A stretch of 64,000 nt of DNA from Aplidium turbinatum. Taxonomy: Eukaryota > Chordata > Ascidiacea > Aplousobranchia > Polyclinidae. Both the position numbers and the translations under genes were made by a program. The notes under the pieces were generated by a model, which was given only the letters and a program-made list of their open reading frames with translations, was not told where the DNA came from and searched no databases. The stretch is taken from the NCBI GenBank assembly GCA_918807975.1, contig OU964924.1:6398501-6462500 (forward strand). The letters are read 5' to 3'. Below are positions 12,360 to 23,248 of this stretch, piece after piece (the stretch's first letter is position 1; every line of letters starts with the position of its first letter).

Positions 12360-13080
12360 GTGAGTTGTTTTTAAAGGGAGGGATCTTCTTAGCGTCAGCA
12401 TAAGGCTGACTACTCATTATAGAAGAGCGAGAAATGCGTTTCGCTAAACATACTGATGTAACCTCAACGATAGCCATCAAGACTTTTTTAAAAACAAAAA
12501 TTTCAATTTACTGGTAAAAGCAATAGTGGAGAACTCTGTGGCATGAATGAGTTGTGAGCTGTGGCGTACGCAGAAGGGGCATTTGGGTCATGCCCATATG
12601 CCATAACTCTGTTTAATAGCCCGCCCATATTCATATTTAGTTGGTGCAGAGTTTTTCGGCAATTTTAAATAAAAAATGTGACAATACTGTTACAAAAAAC
12701 TCGACATTTTATAGCTTAGGCTGCATCCATCGGTTTTGCATTGTTGATCATCATTTGGAATGATTATTTTAAATCAGCAAAACCAGTAAATCTGTGCTAT
12801 TTTGTTGGAGTTTACAGAAGAAATAATACTACGCTCTCGCTTTCTTAAAATATAGTGTGTTTCAACGGTTGATAGCATGAGACTTGCCCAAAATTACATG
12901 CTCCTGAAACAACGATGTTCCATAATGGCATCCAGACAAAACATTGACAGGGATTATCCAGCGTATACTTCTGCAGTCGAGATGATTTTTTCAATTAAGA
13001 TCTTTTTAAGACGGAGAAGAGGCTTGCATACGGAAGGAAACGCCACGTTGCCAAATGTTTTGCAACTACTTTGTTGAAGT
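12360..13080. other. no gene seen
   Basis: Intronic sequence of gene B. The two BACK-coding exons of gene A would be expected downstream of here but no counterpart was found. Confidence 0.4.
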
Positions 13081-13159
13081 GGGTTATTTTGCGTTCAACC
13101 CAGGGCGACAAAATGGAGGGGGCGACAAAATGTCCAAAATCACGCGATAAAAATGTTGA

Positions 13160-13475
13160 TTTTAACGATTTTGCATAAAATATTGTTTTTATATTAGTTC
13201 CGTGTTTCGATTGGGCCCCCTCATGGGTAATGGGTATGCCACCTTCTTAAAACTACAGAATTTTCAACTTTTTTAGTTCAGGTGGGGGGGGCGACAAAAT
13301 GTTTAAATTTGCGTGCTAAGGGCGATTTTTCAGAAAATATTGTTTTTATATTAGCTTACAGTAGTTCCGTATTTCGATTGGGCCCTCTCATGGATATTCC
13401 CTTTTTTAAAATTACAGGATTTTCAATTTTTTGAGTTCAGGGGGCCCAACAAATTTTTTTCAATTTGCGTGCTAA
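13160..13475 (+). repeat. ~160-bp satellite, two units, interrupted at 13475
   Basis: Two tandem units sharing TTTTGCATAAAATATTG-type starts, ATTGTTTTTATATTAG, TTCGATTGGGCCC, ACTACAG.ATTTTCAA and a GCGTGCTAA end. A further unit continues at 21840-21985, directly after the 8.4-kb inserted element, so the satellite was split by that insertion. Confidence 0.75.
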
Positions 13476-13717
13476 CCCAGCCAGCAAGCCCATATGGGCC
13501 CCATATACTATTTTAATTGGCTTGTGGGCATGTGGGTTCTAGGTGGGTTTTTGTGTTTTTGCCATATGTGCCCAATATGGGCTTTCTTGCAGAATGTGTT
13601 GCTAAATGACAAGATGGAATATAAAACTTCCAATCTTCAAATTCGTGATCATATAAATGCATTTTAATAAATTTAGCCACATAAAATTATTGATCATGGG
13701 CTAAGCGTGAAATATTA

Positions 13718-13955
13718 ATGGGCTTCCCACTTTCTTTATGGGCAGACCATGGGCTGCCCACATTTTTTATGGGCAGACCATGGGCTGCCCACATTTTTTA
13801 TGGGAAGACCATGGGCTGCCCACATTTTTATGGGCAGGCCATAGGCTGCCACATTTTTTATGGGCAGACCATGGGCTGCCCACATTTTTTATGGGCAGAC
13901 CATGGTCTGCCCACATTTTTTATGGGCAGACCATGGGCTACCCACACAGTGATTC
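13718..13955 (+). repeat. 33-bp minisatellite, about seven units
   Basis: Units of the form TTTATGGGCAGACCATGGGC followed by TGCCCACATTT, each containing a short palindrome (GGGCAGACCATGG...CTGCCC). There are no spacers, so this is not a CRISPR array. Both plus-strand open frames here are only repeat translation. Confidence 0.85.
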
Positions 13956-14149
13956 AAAGGTTTGTGGGCAACCAATACTAATATGATATAGCCGACAGCT
14001 CGATCAGCATTTGTCTAGACTTTGAGATTATTTTGTTGTCTCAAACGACTTTTATTGATCTTTTAAACAAACACAAAATGAAATTGAACAAGCAAAAAAT
14101 TGATTGAAAGCAATTAAGTATAGTTTTGATTGGGTATATATACATTGCA

Positions 14150-14510
14150 TTTTGCAAAGCTCACTGATGCTTGCGGTTTGAGCATTTTGGCAAGGTTGGC
14201 AGTAGTAGGCTACTATTTTTGGTGCTTAGGAAAATGTCAACATGTCACATGGAGGTAATGTCACAGGTAAATAAGGAAAGGCAATAGGTGAATAGGAAGA
14301 GGTAAATAGGTAAATAGGTAATAGGTAATAGGTAAGTAATAGGTAAATAGGTAAAAGGAGGAGGAAAATGTCACATGGAGGTATATATCTCCTTGGCCAT
14401 ACCAGTGTACCTATTGAACTGAGGAGACCAAAAAGTGAAAATGGTGTGCACTGCCTGCAGTTATGGACGCTCTTGGCTCACGCCGATTGAGCGCTTCACT
14501 GGCGACACCT
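14150..14510 (+). repeat. hammerhead-type repeat, copy 1, with AGGTAAAT minisatellite
   Basis: Shares with 14512-14700 the order TTGCGCAAAG-like start, GGCAAGGTTGGCAGTAG, CTATTTTTGGTGCTTA, GGAAAATGTCACAT and ACCAGTGTACCTA. It differs by an internal (AGGTAAAT)n expansion at about 14265-14360 and by TAGGCTA (14206-14212) where copy 2 has TA. A hammerhead-like core follows at 14419-14460. Confidence 0.7.
14419..14465 (+). ncRNA. hammerhead ribozyme-like motif, degraded
   Basis: CTGAGGA followed by GACC-AAAA-AGT and GAAA, then GGTGTGCAC and TGCAGTTATGG. The last block can pair with the ACTGCA that precedes the core in copy 2, so it probably represents the 3' strand of stem I. Stem II is imperfect here. 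Confidence 0.45.
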
Positions 14511-14511
14511 T

Positions 14512-14700
14512 TCTATGCATTGCGCAAAGTTCACTGCTTGCAGTTTGAGCACTTTGGCAAGGTTGGCAGTAGTACTATTTTTGGTGCTTACGTACCACAA
14601 ATAGGAAAATGTCACATATATCTCCATATGGCCAATGGCTATACCAGTGTACCTACTGCACTGAGGAGACCGAAAGGTCGAAACATTCTATTTGAATAAG
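14512..14700 (+). repeat. hammerhead-type repeat, copy 2
   Basis: Second tandem copy of the repeat at 14150-14510, without the AGGTAAAT expansion. It ends with a well-formed hammerhead-like core at 14651-14684. Confidence 0.7.
14651..14700 (+). ncRNA. hammerhead ribozyme-like core
   Basis: ACCTACTGCA (stem I strand), CTGAGGA (core box 1), GACC-GAAA-GGTC (perfect 4-bp stem II with a GAAA tetraloop), then GAAA-C (core box 2). Sequence after box 2 can form an ATTC/GAAT hairpin in place of the usual stem III. The core agrees with CUGANGA...GAAA of hammerheads, but the cleavage side is not clearly preserved next to it. Confidence 0.6.
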
Positions 14701-14949
14701 GTAAGTCTCACGAGCCTTATTCAAAGTGCGAACGATTAATTGCGACCTGGTGGCTTTGGAAACATTGCTGCCAAAAGCGACTAACAGCAGCAAGCCTTGC
14801 TTTCCTCGCCTGAGCAAGCGACACTGGCCTAACTTTTGCTAGCCTTTTTAGATTTTTTTTAAAGCTTAGCTAGACAACTTAAAAACTAGAAAGTTTAGAA
14901 AATAGCCTAAGTCAGCTAGATCGGTGGCCCCCTTTGCTGGCGGGCTCTT

Positions 14950-17860
14950 TGCAGTTTAGTGAGCCTTACTTTAGCGGGTGGCATAAATTTCGACAGGTTC
15001 TGCATTGAATTGGAAGAGTGGACCGCTGGCACATCGCCGCCCAAGAGGACACGTCCTCGCAAACCACGCTTCAATCGTGGCGCCGGGCTCGCACGGCTCG
15101 CCGTCGTTCGAACGGGAGTTCTCCTCGGTCGGATGGCGGGGGCTCGCGCGGGAACGGAGCCCGATATCGTAGGGGCGTGAGGTTGCGAGCCGCCTTCTCG
15201 CGGGACGCGAAGGTAACGGTCCGCCAGATCGTTGAAGGAAAAAAAAACAGTGACCGTCGTTGCGAAATCCCACCTCAAGAAATTGAGGAGAGATTTCGAT
15301 GCGACATGACCGCTCCTGAAGCTGGGAGTTGCTTGCAGATGCCCGAGTGGATGAACTCCCACCGTTACGAGCATGATAGTGTTAACCTCTTCCCCGTCGA
15401 TGACGGTGTATGGAGGTGGAGGCGGTCCTCCAGTCGCTTGATGTCGGTTCCGCCCCTGGTTCTGACGGATTGTTCTACGGTTTCTGGAAGACCCTGGACC
15501 CAAGAGGGGGACTCTTGGCCAGCCTTTTTGAGACCTGCCGGATCAACCGTCGTGTACCGGACCAGTGGAGAACCAGCAAGATCACACTCATATGTAAAGA
15601 CTCTGAGAGTGACCTGCACGACGTCAGCAACTGGCGGCCAATCTCCATCTGCCGAAACATTTATAAAATTTACGCCGCCGTATTGGCCCGGCGCCTGCAG
15701 CGATGGGCGGTGGAGGGGAATGTTATCAGCCGAGAGCAAAAGGGATTCATGCCCACAGAGGGCGTCTATGAGCATGTGTTCATGCTTGACACCATCCTCT
15801 CGGATGCACAGTCACGCAAAAGACCTGTGTCGGTTGCGTTTTTGGACATTCGAAACGCCTTTGGCAGTGTCCGGCACGAATGCATAGACGAGGTCCTGCG
15901 TCATTTTGACGCCCCCACAGACCTTATTGAGTGCATCTCCAACATATACGTCGATAACACCTGCACCGTCCGCTGCGGCAATGGTGAAACCGACCGTATC
16001 CCTGTGGGGCGGGGAGTCCGTTAGGGCTGCCCGTTGTCTGGGCTGCTATTCAATTTGGTCATCGAGGTGCTCCTCAGGGGCGTCGGTGACAAAACGGATT
16101 GCGGCTACAACCTTCCTGCCAAAGAAGATATTAAAGTACGTTGTATGGCCTATGCGGACGACATCTGTCTCGTTTCTTCCGATCGCGAGCAGATGATCTC
16201 TCTCCTATCTGCTACTGAACCCTTCTCTTCCTGGTCCGGGCTACGGTTCAACCCACGCAAGTGTGGAACCCTGTCGTATGGAAAAGTGTCGGCGTCCGTC
16301 TGCGGGTCGACCCGAAACCTCTCTCCCTTGCCGGGGAGTAAATTCGAGTCATCCCAAAGGCGAGACGTATAAATACCTCGGCGCTCGAACCGGTTACGCC
16401 TCGGACGCATCCCAACCCAACCCTTCATCTCCACTCTGGAGAAACACATTTCTTCTTTAATGCAATCTTTTCTCACCCCAAGCCAGAAACTTCTGACACT
16501 CACTTCTATTCTCCCGTCCGCGTCATACCATCTGCGAGTGCGGCGCTTTAAACAGTATGAGCTTCTGAAGCTTGACCGACTGGTTTTGCAGTGTTTGAAG
16601 GTGGCGTGGCGTCTTCCCAAGTGGGCCTGCAGCGCGTTCTTTTACTGCAAGCCTGCATTGGAAGGTTTGGGCATCACGAACTTGTATCGCGAAAGTGACA
16701 CGCTTTCGGTAGCTCATGCTTTCAAGATGCTGACGTCACCTGACAGCATTGTCTCTGCCGTCGCTCTCGGGCAGCTTAGCCGTCATGCCTGTCTGAGGTC
16801 CGGCACTCCAGATCCCACGACTGACCACCTGGCCAGTTATCTGAACAGTGACCCCCTCCTGACGGCGCCCGTTCTAGACCGTGCCCTACAGGCGAGAGCC
16901 TGTGAGGCCGTGTCCCGGCGGCCACCCGTCGCCTGAACGTACGTTGGTCCGCCCGCCCGGATGGCGGCCTTGAGTTGGCCGCGGGGAGCTCCACAATCAC
17001 CCCTCCTATAAGGAAAAAAGTGGTGCCGACCCTCCACCAACACAATGACTTGTGGTGGAGGAGACAGTGGGAATCCAAACCTGACCAAGGCAAGACGTCA
17101 GTGCCCACTGCCTGTCCGGATTTTCAAATTCCTAGACCCGGTGCCCGAACATGAGCTCCTGGATCACGCGGACCGAGTATTTGCGTACAAAGCTAGATTG
17201 AATCTTATGCCACTTAAATCAAAACCAAGCCATGGCCGCCGTTACCTACCTGCCATGTGTCGTGCGTGTGGGAAAGCGGAAAAGACTCTCCCCCACATAT
17301 TGAATCACTGCCCTACCGTGATGACTGTCGTCACGGAACGACACAATTCAGTATTGAGGGAGATCGTGGGGCGCGTGCCTGCCGAATGGCAACCCGGGCT
17401 TGCCATAGATAGTACGGTTCCACGGCACGTGGAAGCGGGCGGTGCCGATCTGCGTCCTGGCATCGTCTTGCAACGCCCTGACGGTGTCACGGTCGTATGT
17501 GACGTCACATGTCCGTTCGACAACGGCGCGGATTCTCTACGAAAAGCCGCCGACAGGAAACACGACAAGTACGGCGAATTATGTGTCAATATAAAGGAAG
17601 ACAGGAAGCGCCCTTGCAGGGACGTCCTGTCACTTCCGTTTGTCGTAGGCTCCCTCGGGAGCTATGCCCCGACGAGCTCTCGAGCTCTGACGGCCTTGGG
17701 CGTTCCTGCTCGTGAGGTAGCAGAGGTGGCTAGAAAAGTGTCTTTCCTCTCAATCGAAAGATCCTTCCGCGTCTGGAAAGCTTGGAACGCCGGCTCACTT
17801 GTGGAGGGGCTACATCATAGAAAAGACGACTTCAGCGATCAGAAACTTATTCCCCAATAA
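14950..17860 (+). mobile_element. R2/NeSL-like LINE with restriction-like endonuclease, broken
   Basis: GC-rich non-LTR element unlike its AT-rich surroundings. In order: an Arg-rich region and linker (to about 15340), RT with GSAPGSDG, NWRPISI, FLDIRNAFGS, GCPLSGLLFNL and AYADDICL (15440-16180), thumb region (to about 16930), and a C-terminal CRACGKAEKTLPHILNHC zinc motif (about 17258-17311). Last come a DGV..VCDVTCPFD block and a KHDKY block typical of the restriction-like endonuclease of R2-type elements. It has an in-frame stop at 16022-16024 and several frameshifts (near 16345, 16425, 16920 and 17090), so it is dead. The 5' end is probably truncated; the exact clade (R2, NeSL or Utopia) is not certain. 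Confidence 0.85.
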
Positions 17861-19062
17861 CAGAAACGTTGCAGTATGTATCCGAGCGCGCAAGACAGCA
17901 AACCGTTTAGACGTCATAACCTTATATCAATTTTCTTAAAATTCATCACCTTATATCATCACCTTATGTGTATTGTACATGAGACATTTTATTCCTTTCC
18001 TTTGTTTATTTTTGAATGCTTGGGTTTGATGAGACTGGAGCATTATAAAAAAGATGACACTGGTACAGTTGTACATTGTACATTGTGAATCGAGACTGGT
18101 TTAACAGCAATTAAGTAACTTCAGTCATCACTAGATCTCTATGTATTAATCAATCAGTTTGTTTCGAATTATCTTACGCTGCCTTCGCCTTGTAACGCTG
18201 TTCTTGCCCGCTCGGATCAACCTCGCTCTGCTTTCAACGCATTGATCAACACGATCCCCTGATCAACTCGATGCAGCCTCAAAATTTCCATCCCAATTTT
18301 CTACTTTTACCTGGTAATGTAGCCTATCAGTGCCTCTGGTTTCGATCGCTAGCCTCCCCGACCCAGCTGGGCGAGCCTGCCTCAACGTCTGGCCAGTGCA
18401 CATCCGTGCTCGCCGAATCAAAGCTTACTCTTCTCCAGTGAGTATTTATTACACTCCCACTTATATATATATACATTTTTTTTCTATTGATTAATCGAGC
18501 CTCTGCTCCACATTTTTATTTGAATTTCGTCTGCCACGAGAGCCAAATTATCCTTAAATATTTGACTCTCTTCCTCCTGATAGACCCCAATTTTATCCGC
18601 TCTGCCTACTGGCAGACCGGGTATGAGAGTCAAAAGTACCTGCGCCGAGGTCGCGTGAAAGAGACATGGGCGCCGCCCGGCGGTCAATTACTGCCGGCTC
18701 CAGCGTCCACACGCGTCGGGTCGCCCGACCCGTCGCAGGTCATTTTTCTGCGCTATGCAGAAAGAGCCTTTCTCCCTGGCCCGCTTCGCCATTCTAAATT
18801 TGCGGACGGGTCATGCAGTGTTTTCGATCCACACTTTCTCTCCACAGGTACCTCGACTCCCCAGCCTGGCTCTCGCGACCTAAGCTGGTGGACTTACCCC
18901 TCCGGGTGCATCGTCACCCCTAAATCACGCCGCTCCCCGCCGCAGCGGGGTGTGGCAGGCCAGTTTCTAAAAGTCTTCGACCTGGCTATGTTTGTTTGTG
19001 CTCTCTCGCCGTGTCAATCCTTTGTACCCGTGGGTTGTTGATGCGAATAAAACAGTTGAACA
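17861..19062 (+). other. probable 3' UTR of the R2-like LINE
   Basis: Composition stays C/T-rich and GC-richer than the surroundings until AATAAAAC at about 19046. No domain is recognisable in the 184-codon open frame at 18487-19041. I infer that this is the untranslated tail of the LINE ending with a polyadenylation signal. Confidence 0.45.
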
Positions 19063-19737
19063 TATATTTAGCTTTTTTTCCCTCCCTAGATTGTTTTTTT
19101 GGAAGCAGCCTTTTCTCCTTAATAGATCAGCTGTTTGCCACGTAGAAACGTCAGGTGAGAATAGTTAGTTAGCTACAGCGAGTCTAGACAGTACGTGACC
19201 AACTTTTAGGGTGTGGTCAAGTCGGAATTAGCTGAATTTTCCTTCAGAAGGAAAATTTACAACTTTTAAAGCTTGAATCTCGGTAAGTCTGTTTTAATTC
19301 TTATCACTACTTACCTAACTGTACAACTTAAAAGCACTACTATAACTCATGGGCGACTCTCAGACCGAGTTTCAATACCAAAGAACTGTGGTTGTGCAAG
19401 CAGAAAGCCAGTCCTGGCTCGATGTGAGTACATTCATCAATTTCTTTATGGAAGGTGGCATCCTTTCAAAATATGGAAAAGAGCTAGAAGCTGTGCGTGT
19501 CTAGAGCCTGCGGCAGCACGTTTTCAACGTCACCTCTGCTTCTGAGAATGAAACAAAATCCTATATATAAATCAACATGCACTTGAAAATTACCATAACA
19601 TCAAACATGAATACTTCACGTCATCAGACCACTGCACATTACCAATAATTCATCTCCAATATCAACAACACACCAAATGGGGTGAATATTCATACAAAAT
19701 CAATCAATAACAGCATATTAGAATATGCACACGCATG
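19063..19737. other. no gene seen
   Basis: AT-rich spacer between the LINE tail and the dispersed repeat. Open frames here show no recognisable domain. Confidence 0.4.
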
Positions 19738-20140
19738 GCCACCTGGAGATGCGGCCTGATTTGTCACATTTTGATTACAGCTACTGCTAGTGCTTGACTG
19801 ACATTTTTTGAGATGTTTTTACTTTTTGCGGTTTCCTAATGACAAAAAACTTTTTGTTGCCTTGGGGAAACAGTAGCAAATGAGAAAAAGTAAGTTGAAA
19901 AACGCAAAATCAGACTGTTATTGAAAATTAACAGTCTGACTAAAATTTACAAAGTCAAAATTTCTTTGTTTTTCAACATGTGAGAATGTTAAAACCTATT
20001 GCGTCATCTGGGGAAAAGAATAAAGGAAGCGTAAAAATCTAATTTTTAGAAAAATTTATTTAAACGTTCGCCCAAAGTTAGAAAAACCTGGAAATTTCTG
20101 AAAAATGTCACAAATCAGGCCGTATCTTTAGGGCACACGT
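19738..20140 (+). repeat. dispersed repeat, copy 2 (partner 267-690)
   Basis: Diverged direct copy of the repeat at 267-690, with the same order of short conserved blocks. It lies immediately 5' of the L1/Tx1-like LINE. Confidence 0.6.
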
Positions 20141-20159
20141 CATAACAGAGCTCGAAACG

Positions 20160-21470
20160 GCTTGGGAAAATTGGACTATTAACTTACCACAAATGGAACC
20201 ACCAGACATGCTAATATGGTGGGATCAAGGCAAACAAATGTTGAAAAATCGACTGATCGAACTCTCGCAAGATGTCGCACTCAAGCGTAGAGAAGATTAC
20301 AATCAGGCCAAAAACATGCTACTCACTCTGGACGCTCATCCAAACCACAACTTGGAAGAACGTCGACCGGAATTCTTGGAGAAAATCCAAAACTTCTACG
20401 ATTACAAAGCAACCGGATCTCAAATCAGATCCAGAACAACTCCAACAAGCGATGAAGAACCCTCTAAAAGCTTCTTCAAAGCAGAGGAACAAAACTGTAA
20501 AAGCAGCTCTATCACTGAGATACACGACGCAAACAACACAATTCTCACTAGGAAAGACGACATACTCAAAGAAGCACACAGCTTCTATTACTCCCTATGG
20601 GGTGTAGAAGACGACATCGACTCTCAAGAACAGAACAGATACTTGAACATTCTTGGAGAGGCCAAAATTGAGGAAGACACAGCTGACCAGTCTAAAAGAA
20701 GTAAAAACAGCCATCGATTCTCTCAACAAAGATTCTGCTTCTGGATCAGATGGTCTCGGCGGTTTATTCTACCAAAAATGCTGGCACTTCCTGAAACACG
20801 ACATTTTGGAAATGCTTACAAATTGCTACTTGAGGAAAAAAATGACTCCCTCAATGAGAGAAGCAAAAGTGAAGTTAATCTTTAAAAAGGTGAAAAAGAA
20901 AAGCTCAAAAACTGGAGACCGATTTCTCTACTCAACACAGATTACAAGATCTTGAGTAAAATCCTCTCCAACAGACTCACACCCATGATCATAAACCTGA
21001 TTTGTCCAAATCAGAAATGTGGGTTGCCAAACCGCAGAATAGAGCATATCACAATGAACATACAAGCGGCCCTGGAAGCATCTCAAACACAGCACAGGGA
21101 CTTGTACATCATGATAACAGGCTTTGAAAAAGCTTTTGACAGAGTTAGTCACTCCTTTCTCTATGGAATCTTGAAGAAACTCGGCGTGAAACCAAACTAT
21201 CTATCTTTGCTTTACAACAAAACAAAAAGCAAGATAGAAATCAATGGAGCCTTAACGAAACGAATAAACGTCAAAAAGCGGCATTCGACAGGGTTGCCTC
21301 CTCAGCACGCTCTATTTCATAATCTGTGCTGACGTGCTCACACGTCGCATAGAGAAAAACCATCTTATAAACGGTTTTCGCTTTTCCAAGCTGACAATCA
21401 AAATTCAGCAATATGCGGACGACACTACATTCATAACAAGAGAGATGCCATCTAAAAAAAAATAAAATAA
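20160..21470 (+). mobile_element. L1/Tx1-like LINE fragment, broken
   Basis: 5'-truncated LINE running from the endonuclease-RT linker (WWDQGKQMLKNRL, FFKAEE) into RT: LNKDSASGSDGL, VKLIFKK followed by NWRPISLL, GFEKAFDRV, then QYADDTTFI near 21405-21435. These are L1/Tx1-clade signatures, different from the CR1-like and R2-like copies in this window. The frame shifts near 20690, 20900 and 21290, and the element ends in an A-rich stretch at about 21450-21472. Confidence 0.85.
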
Positions 21471-21510
21471 AAGATCGAAACGGTGTGCAATGTCTACAGT
21501 TGTATATGTT
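21471..21510 (+). ncRNA. 3' half of a hammerhead-like motif
   Basis: GATC-GAAA-CGGT-GTGCA-ATGTC followed by TACAGTTG. GATC would be the 3' strand of stem II, GAAA the core, CGGT...ATGTC a stem III hairpin ending in the usual GTC cleavage triplet, and TACAGT the 3' strand of stem I. The 5' half is absent or replaced by the A-rich LINE tail. Confidence 0.4.
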
Positions 21511-21535
21511 ATATATACTATATGGGCTGTATTAG

Positions 21536-21720
21536 ATTTAGATTTATGGGTTACATATGGGTAGCCCATATTAGATTTATGGGTTGCATGTGGCAGCCCA
21601 TATTAGATTTATGGGTTACATATGAGTAGCCTGTATTACATTTATGGATTACATATAGGCAACCCACATTAATATGTGGGTTGAATGTGAGCAACCCACA
21701 CGAAACCCATAAATGTACTG
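21536..21720 (+). repeat. ~45-bp minisatellite, about four units
   Basis: Units of the type ATTAGATTTATGGGTTACAT followed by ATGGGTAGCCCAT. It is the right-hand subterminal array of the 8.4-kb element, similar in theme to the left array but not in unit sequence. Confidence 0.75.
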
Positions 21721-21839
21721 GCTCAATGTGATGCCCGCGGACACAATGTGTACGGGCCCCATATAGGCAGCTCACATGGGGCCCGTACATCAGCCCATAT
21801 GGTTCCCCATGTGGGGCCCATACGTGCTTGCTGGCTGGG

Positions 21840-21985
21840 AAGGTCGATTTTGCATAAAATATTGTTTTTTATATTAGTTACGTATTTGGATTGGCCCATC
21901 ATGGGCATTTCTTTTTTAAAACTACAGAAATTTCAATTTTTTGAATTCAGGGGAGCCCGACAAAATCTTCAAATTTGGGTGCTCA
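21840..21985 (+). repeat. satellite unit to the right of the insertion
   Basis: Continues the ~160-bp satellite of 13160-13475: TTTTGCATAAAATATTG, TATTAGTTACGTATTTGGATTGG, ACTACAGAAATTTCAA, then GGGTGCTCAGG. Its start (AAGGTCGATTTT) fits directly onto the GCTAA that precedes the 8.4-kb insertion. Confidence 0.7.
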
Positions 21986-22489
21986 GGTCTTATTGATTTG
22001 GCCAGGCTAAGTATCGAATCAAAACTAGCCAAAACAATTGATTTTGACACAGTCATCAGAAATTTTGCTGGTAGAAAGGCCAGAAAAGCCTCTCTAAAAA
22101 GTATACAGCAGGCTTTATGTGAATAGGTCTGTTTCAGAATGTAGATTTTATGTGATATTTCAGTGTGTGCAGGCCTTCAATTTACAGTTTTTGTGGTGGA
22201 CAAACGTGTCCAACTGAACTGCCTCCTTCGACTTCGATTGAACTGCCTCCTTCGCAAATTTTCATTGCCTATTGTAAAAACTTCAGGGCTACTAGGCCTA
22301 TAAACAAGCAGTGCTAATGAGCAGGTCAGCATCATCTGCCAGATTTAGCACATCCTGCCAGCACCATAAGTTTCCCTTTTTGTTTGTTTTCACTATTTAT
22401 TTCTCTGCAGTCTTACCTAGCCAGGCCATTTCAATATTATTCTTGAATTTTAGGAGCAGTGTCAATATTGACTCAAAACAGGCATTCTG
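21986..22489. other. no gene seen
   Basis: AT-rich intronic sequence of gene B. A direct repeat AACTGCCTCCTTCG occurs twice near 22215-22255. No exon recognised. Confidence 0.4.
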
Positions 22490-22491
22490 TA

Positions 22492-23246
22492 TAGTGATTT
22501 CCCTAATCACGAATTTTTTTGAATAGGCTAGCAATTTCCCTAACCACGATTTTTTTTTATAAACACGAAATACTTTTCTTCACCCACTCTTTAATTCTGA
22601 ATATATATATTTTTTAGTGGTAATCACTTCTAGCTACTTGAGTCTAATTTACAAAAAAATAATTTTAGCCGAAAAATCCAACAACATTAAACATACTGTA
22701 CCGACGAAGATCGAGATTGAGAGCAAGGATTTCGCCTCCGCCTCTGAACACTCCCACACTAGCCTGTTTACACTTCCTTACCTTTTCCATGACCAGATCA
22801 AACCCGATATGCCAAAAGCATGGTCGCTTAACAAATCTTGTACAATCATAAAATTTCCCCATCCGCAAAACTTACTATCTCCACCTAGTGGTTGCTTTTT
22901 TAAACTTTTATTTGTCACATGGCGCTAGAGTATTACTTCCCGATTCTATTGATGTTTCACTGGTCATTCTAGGCTCACCAAAAGAGAATTGACAGAAAAG
23001 TTAGTGCAGACAGTCAGAAAGTTTTCAATTTGATTTGGAAAAGGTTTTTGGACCTAGGTCAAACATTTGCGGATTGCTGAAATCTGAAAAGCTGTTTTGG
23101 TCTAATTTTTAGTGCAAAAATAGGGATAGGAATTTTCTTACCTGTGCCATTTCAGTTTTTGAGTTTAAAAAAAATATTAGCCTGTTTATTTTGAAATCCG
23201 TGTTTCGGGTTATTTCACTAAATATTCATGGTTAGGGAAATCACTA
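22492..23246. mobile_element. 755-bp MITE with TA target duplication
   Basis: Left end TAGTGATTTCCCTAATCACG, right end the reverse complement of TAGTGATTTCCCTAACCATG, each flanked outside by TA (22490-22491 and 23247-23248). A partial second copy of the terminal motif (AATTTCCCTAACCACG) lies at about 22530. No transposase. A TA duplication suggests Tc1/mariner-related mobilisation. Confidence 0.65.
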
Positions 23247-23248
23247 TA

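Larger units (their letters stand above)
13476..21839. mobile_element. 8.4-kb element with inverted ends and subterminal minisatellites
   Basis: The left end starts CCCAGCCAGCAAGC; the right end is its reverse complement, GCTTGCTGGCTGGG. The inverted similarity extends about 30 bp through a CATATGGGCCCC-like block. The outer flanks rejoin to a normal satellite unit (GCTAA / AAGGTCGATTTT versus GCTAAGGGCGATTTT), which supports a precise insertion with a 2-bp AA duplication. Both ends carry tandem arrays of ATGGG-rich units (13718-13955 and 21536-21720). Inside are hammerhead-like repeats and two LINEs. No transposase of its own was found, so it is non-autonomous or had its core replaced. A 2-bp duplication with subterminal repeats would fit a CACTA-like element, but the termini are not CACTA. 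Confidence 0.6.

Noticed and set aside
13718-13955. CRISPR-like regular repeats
   Set aside because: The units abut with no unique spacers and the genome is animal; it is a minisatellite.
14916-15503. 195-codon minus-strand open frame
   Set aside because: It is a shadow of the GC-rich LINE coding sequence on the plus strand.
15018-15887. 289-codon plus-strand open frame as an independent gene
   Set aside because: Only its first part follows the LINE linker; the rest is an out-of-frame reading of the reverse transcriptase.
18487-19041. 184-codon open frame as a protein gene
   Set aside because: No domain, unusual composition, and it lies in the probable 3' UTR of the R2-like LINE.
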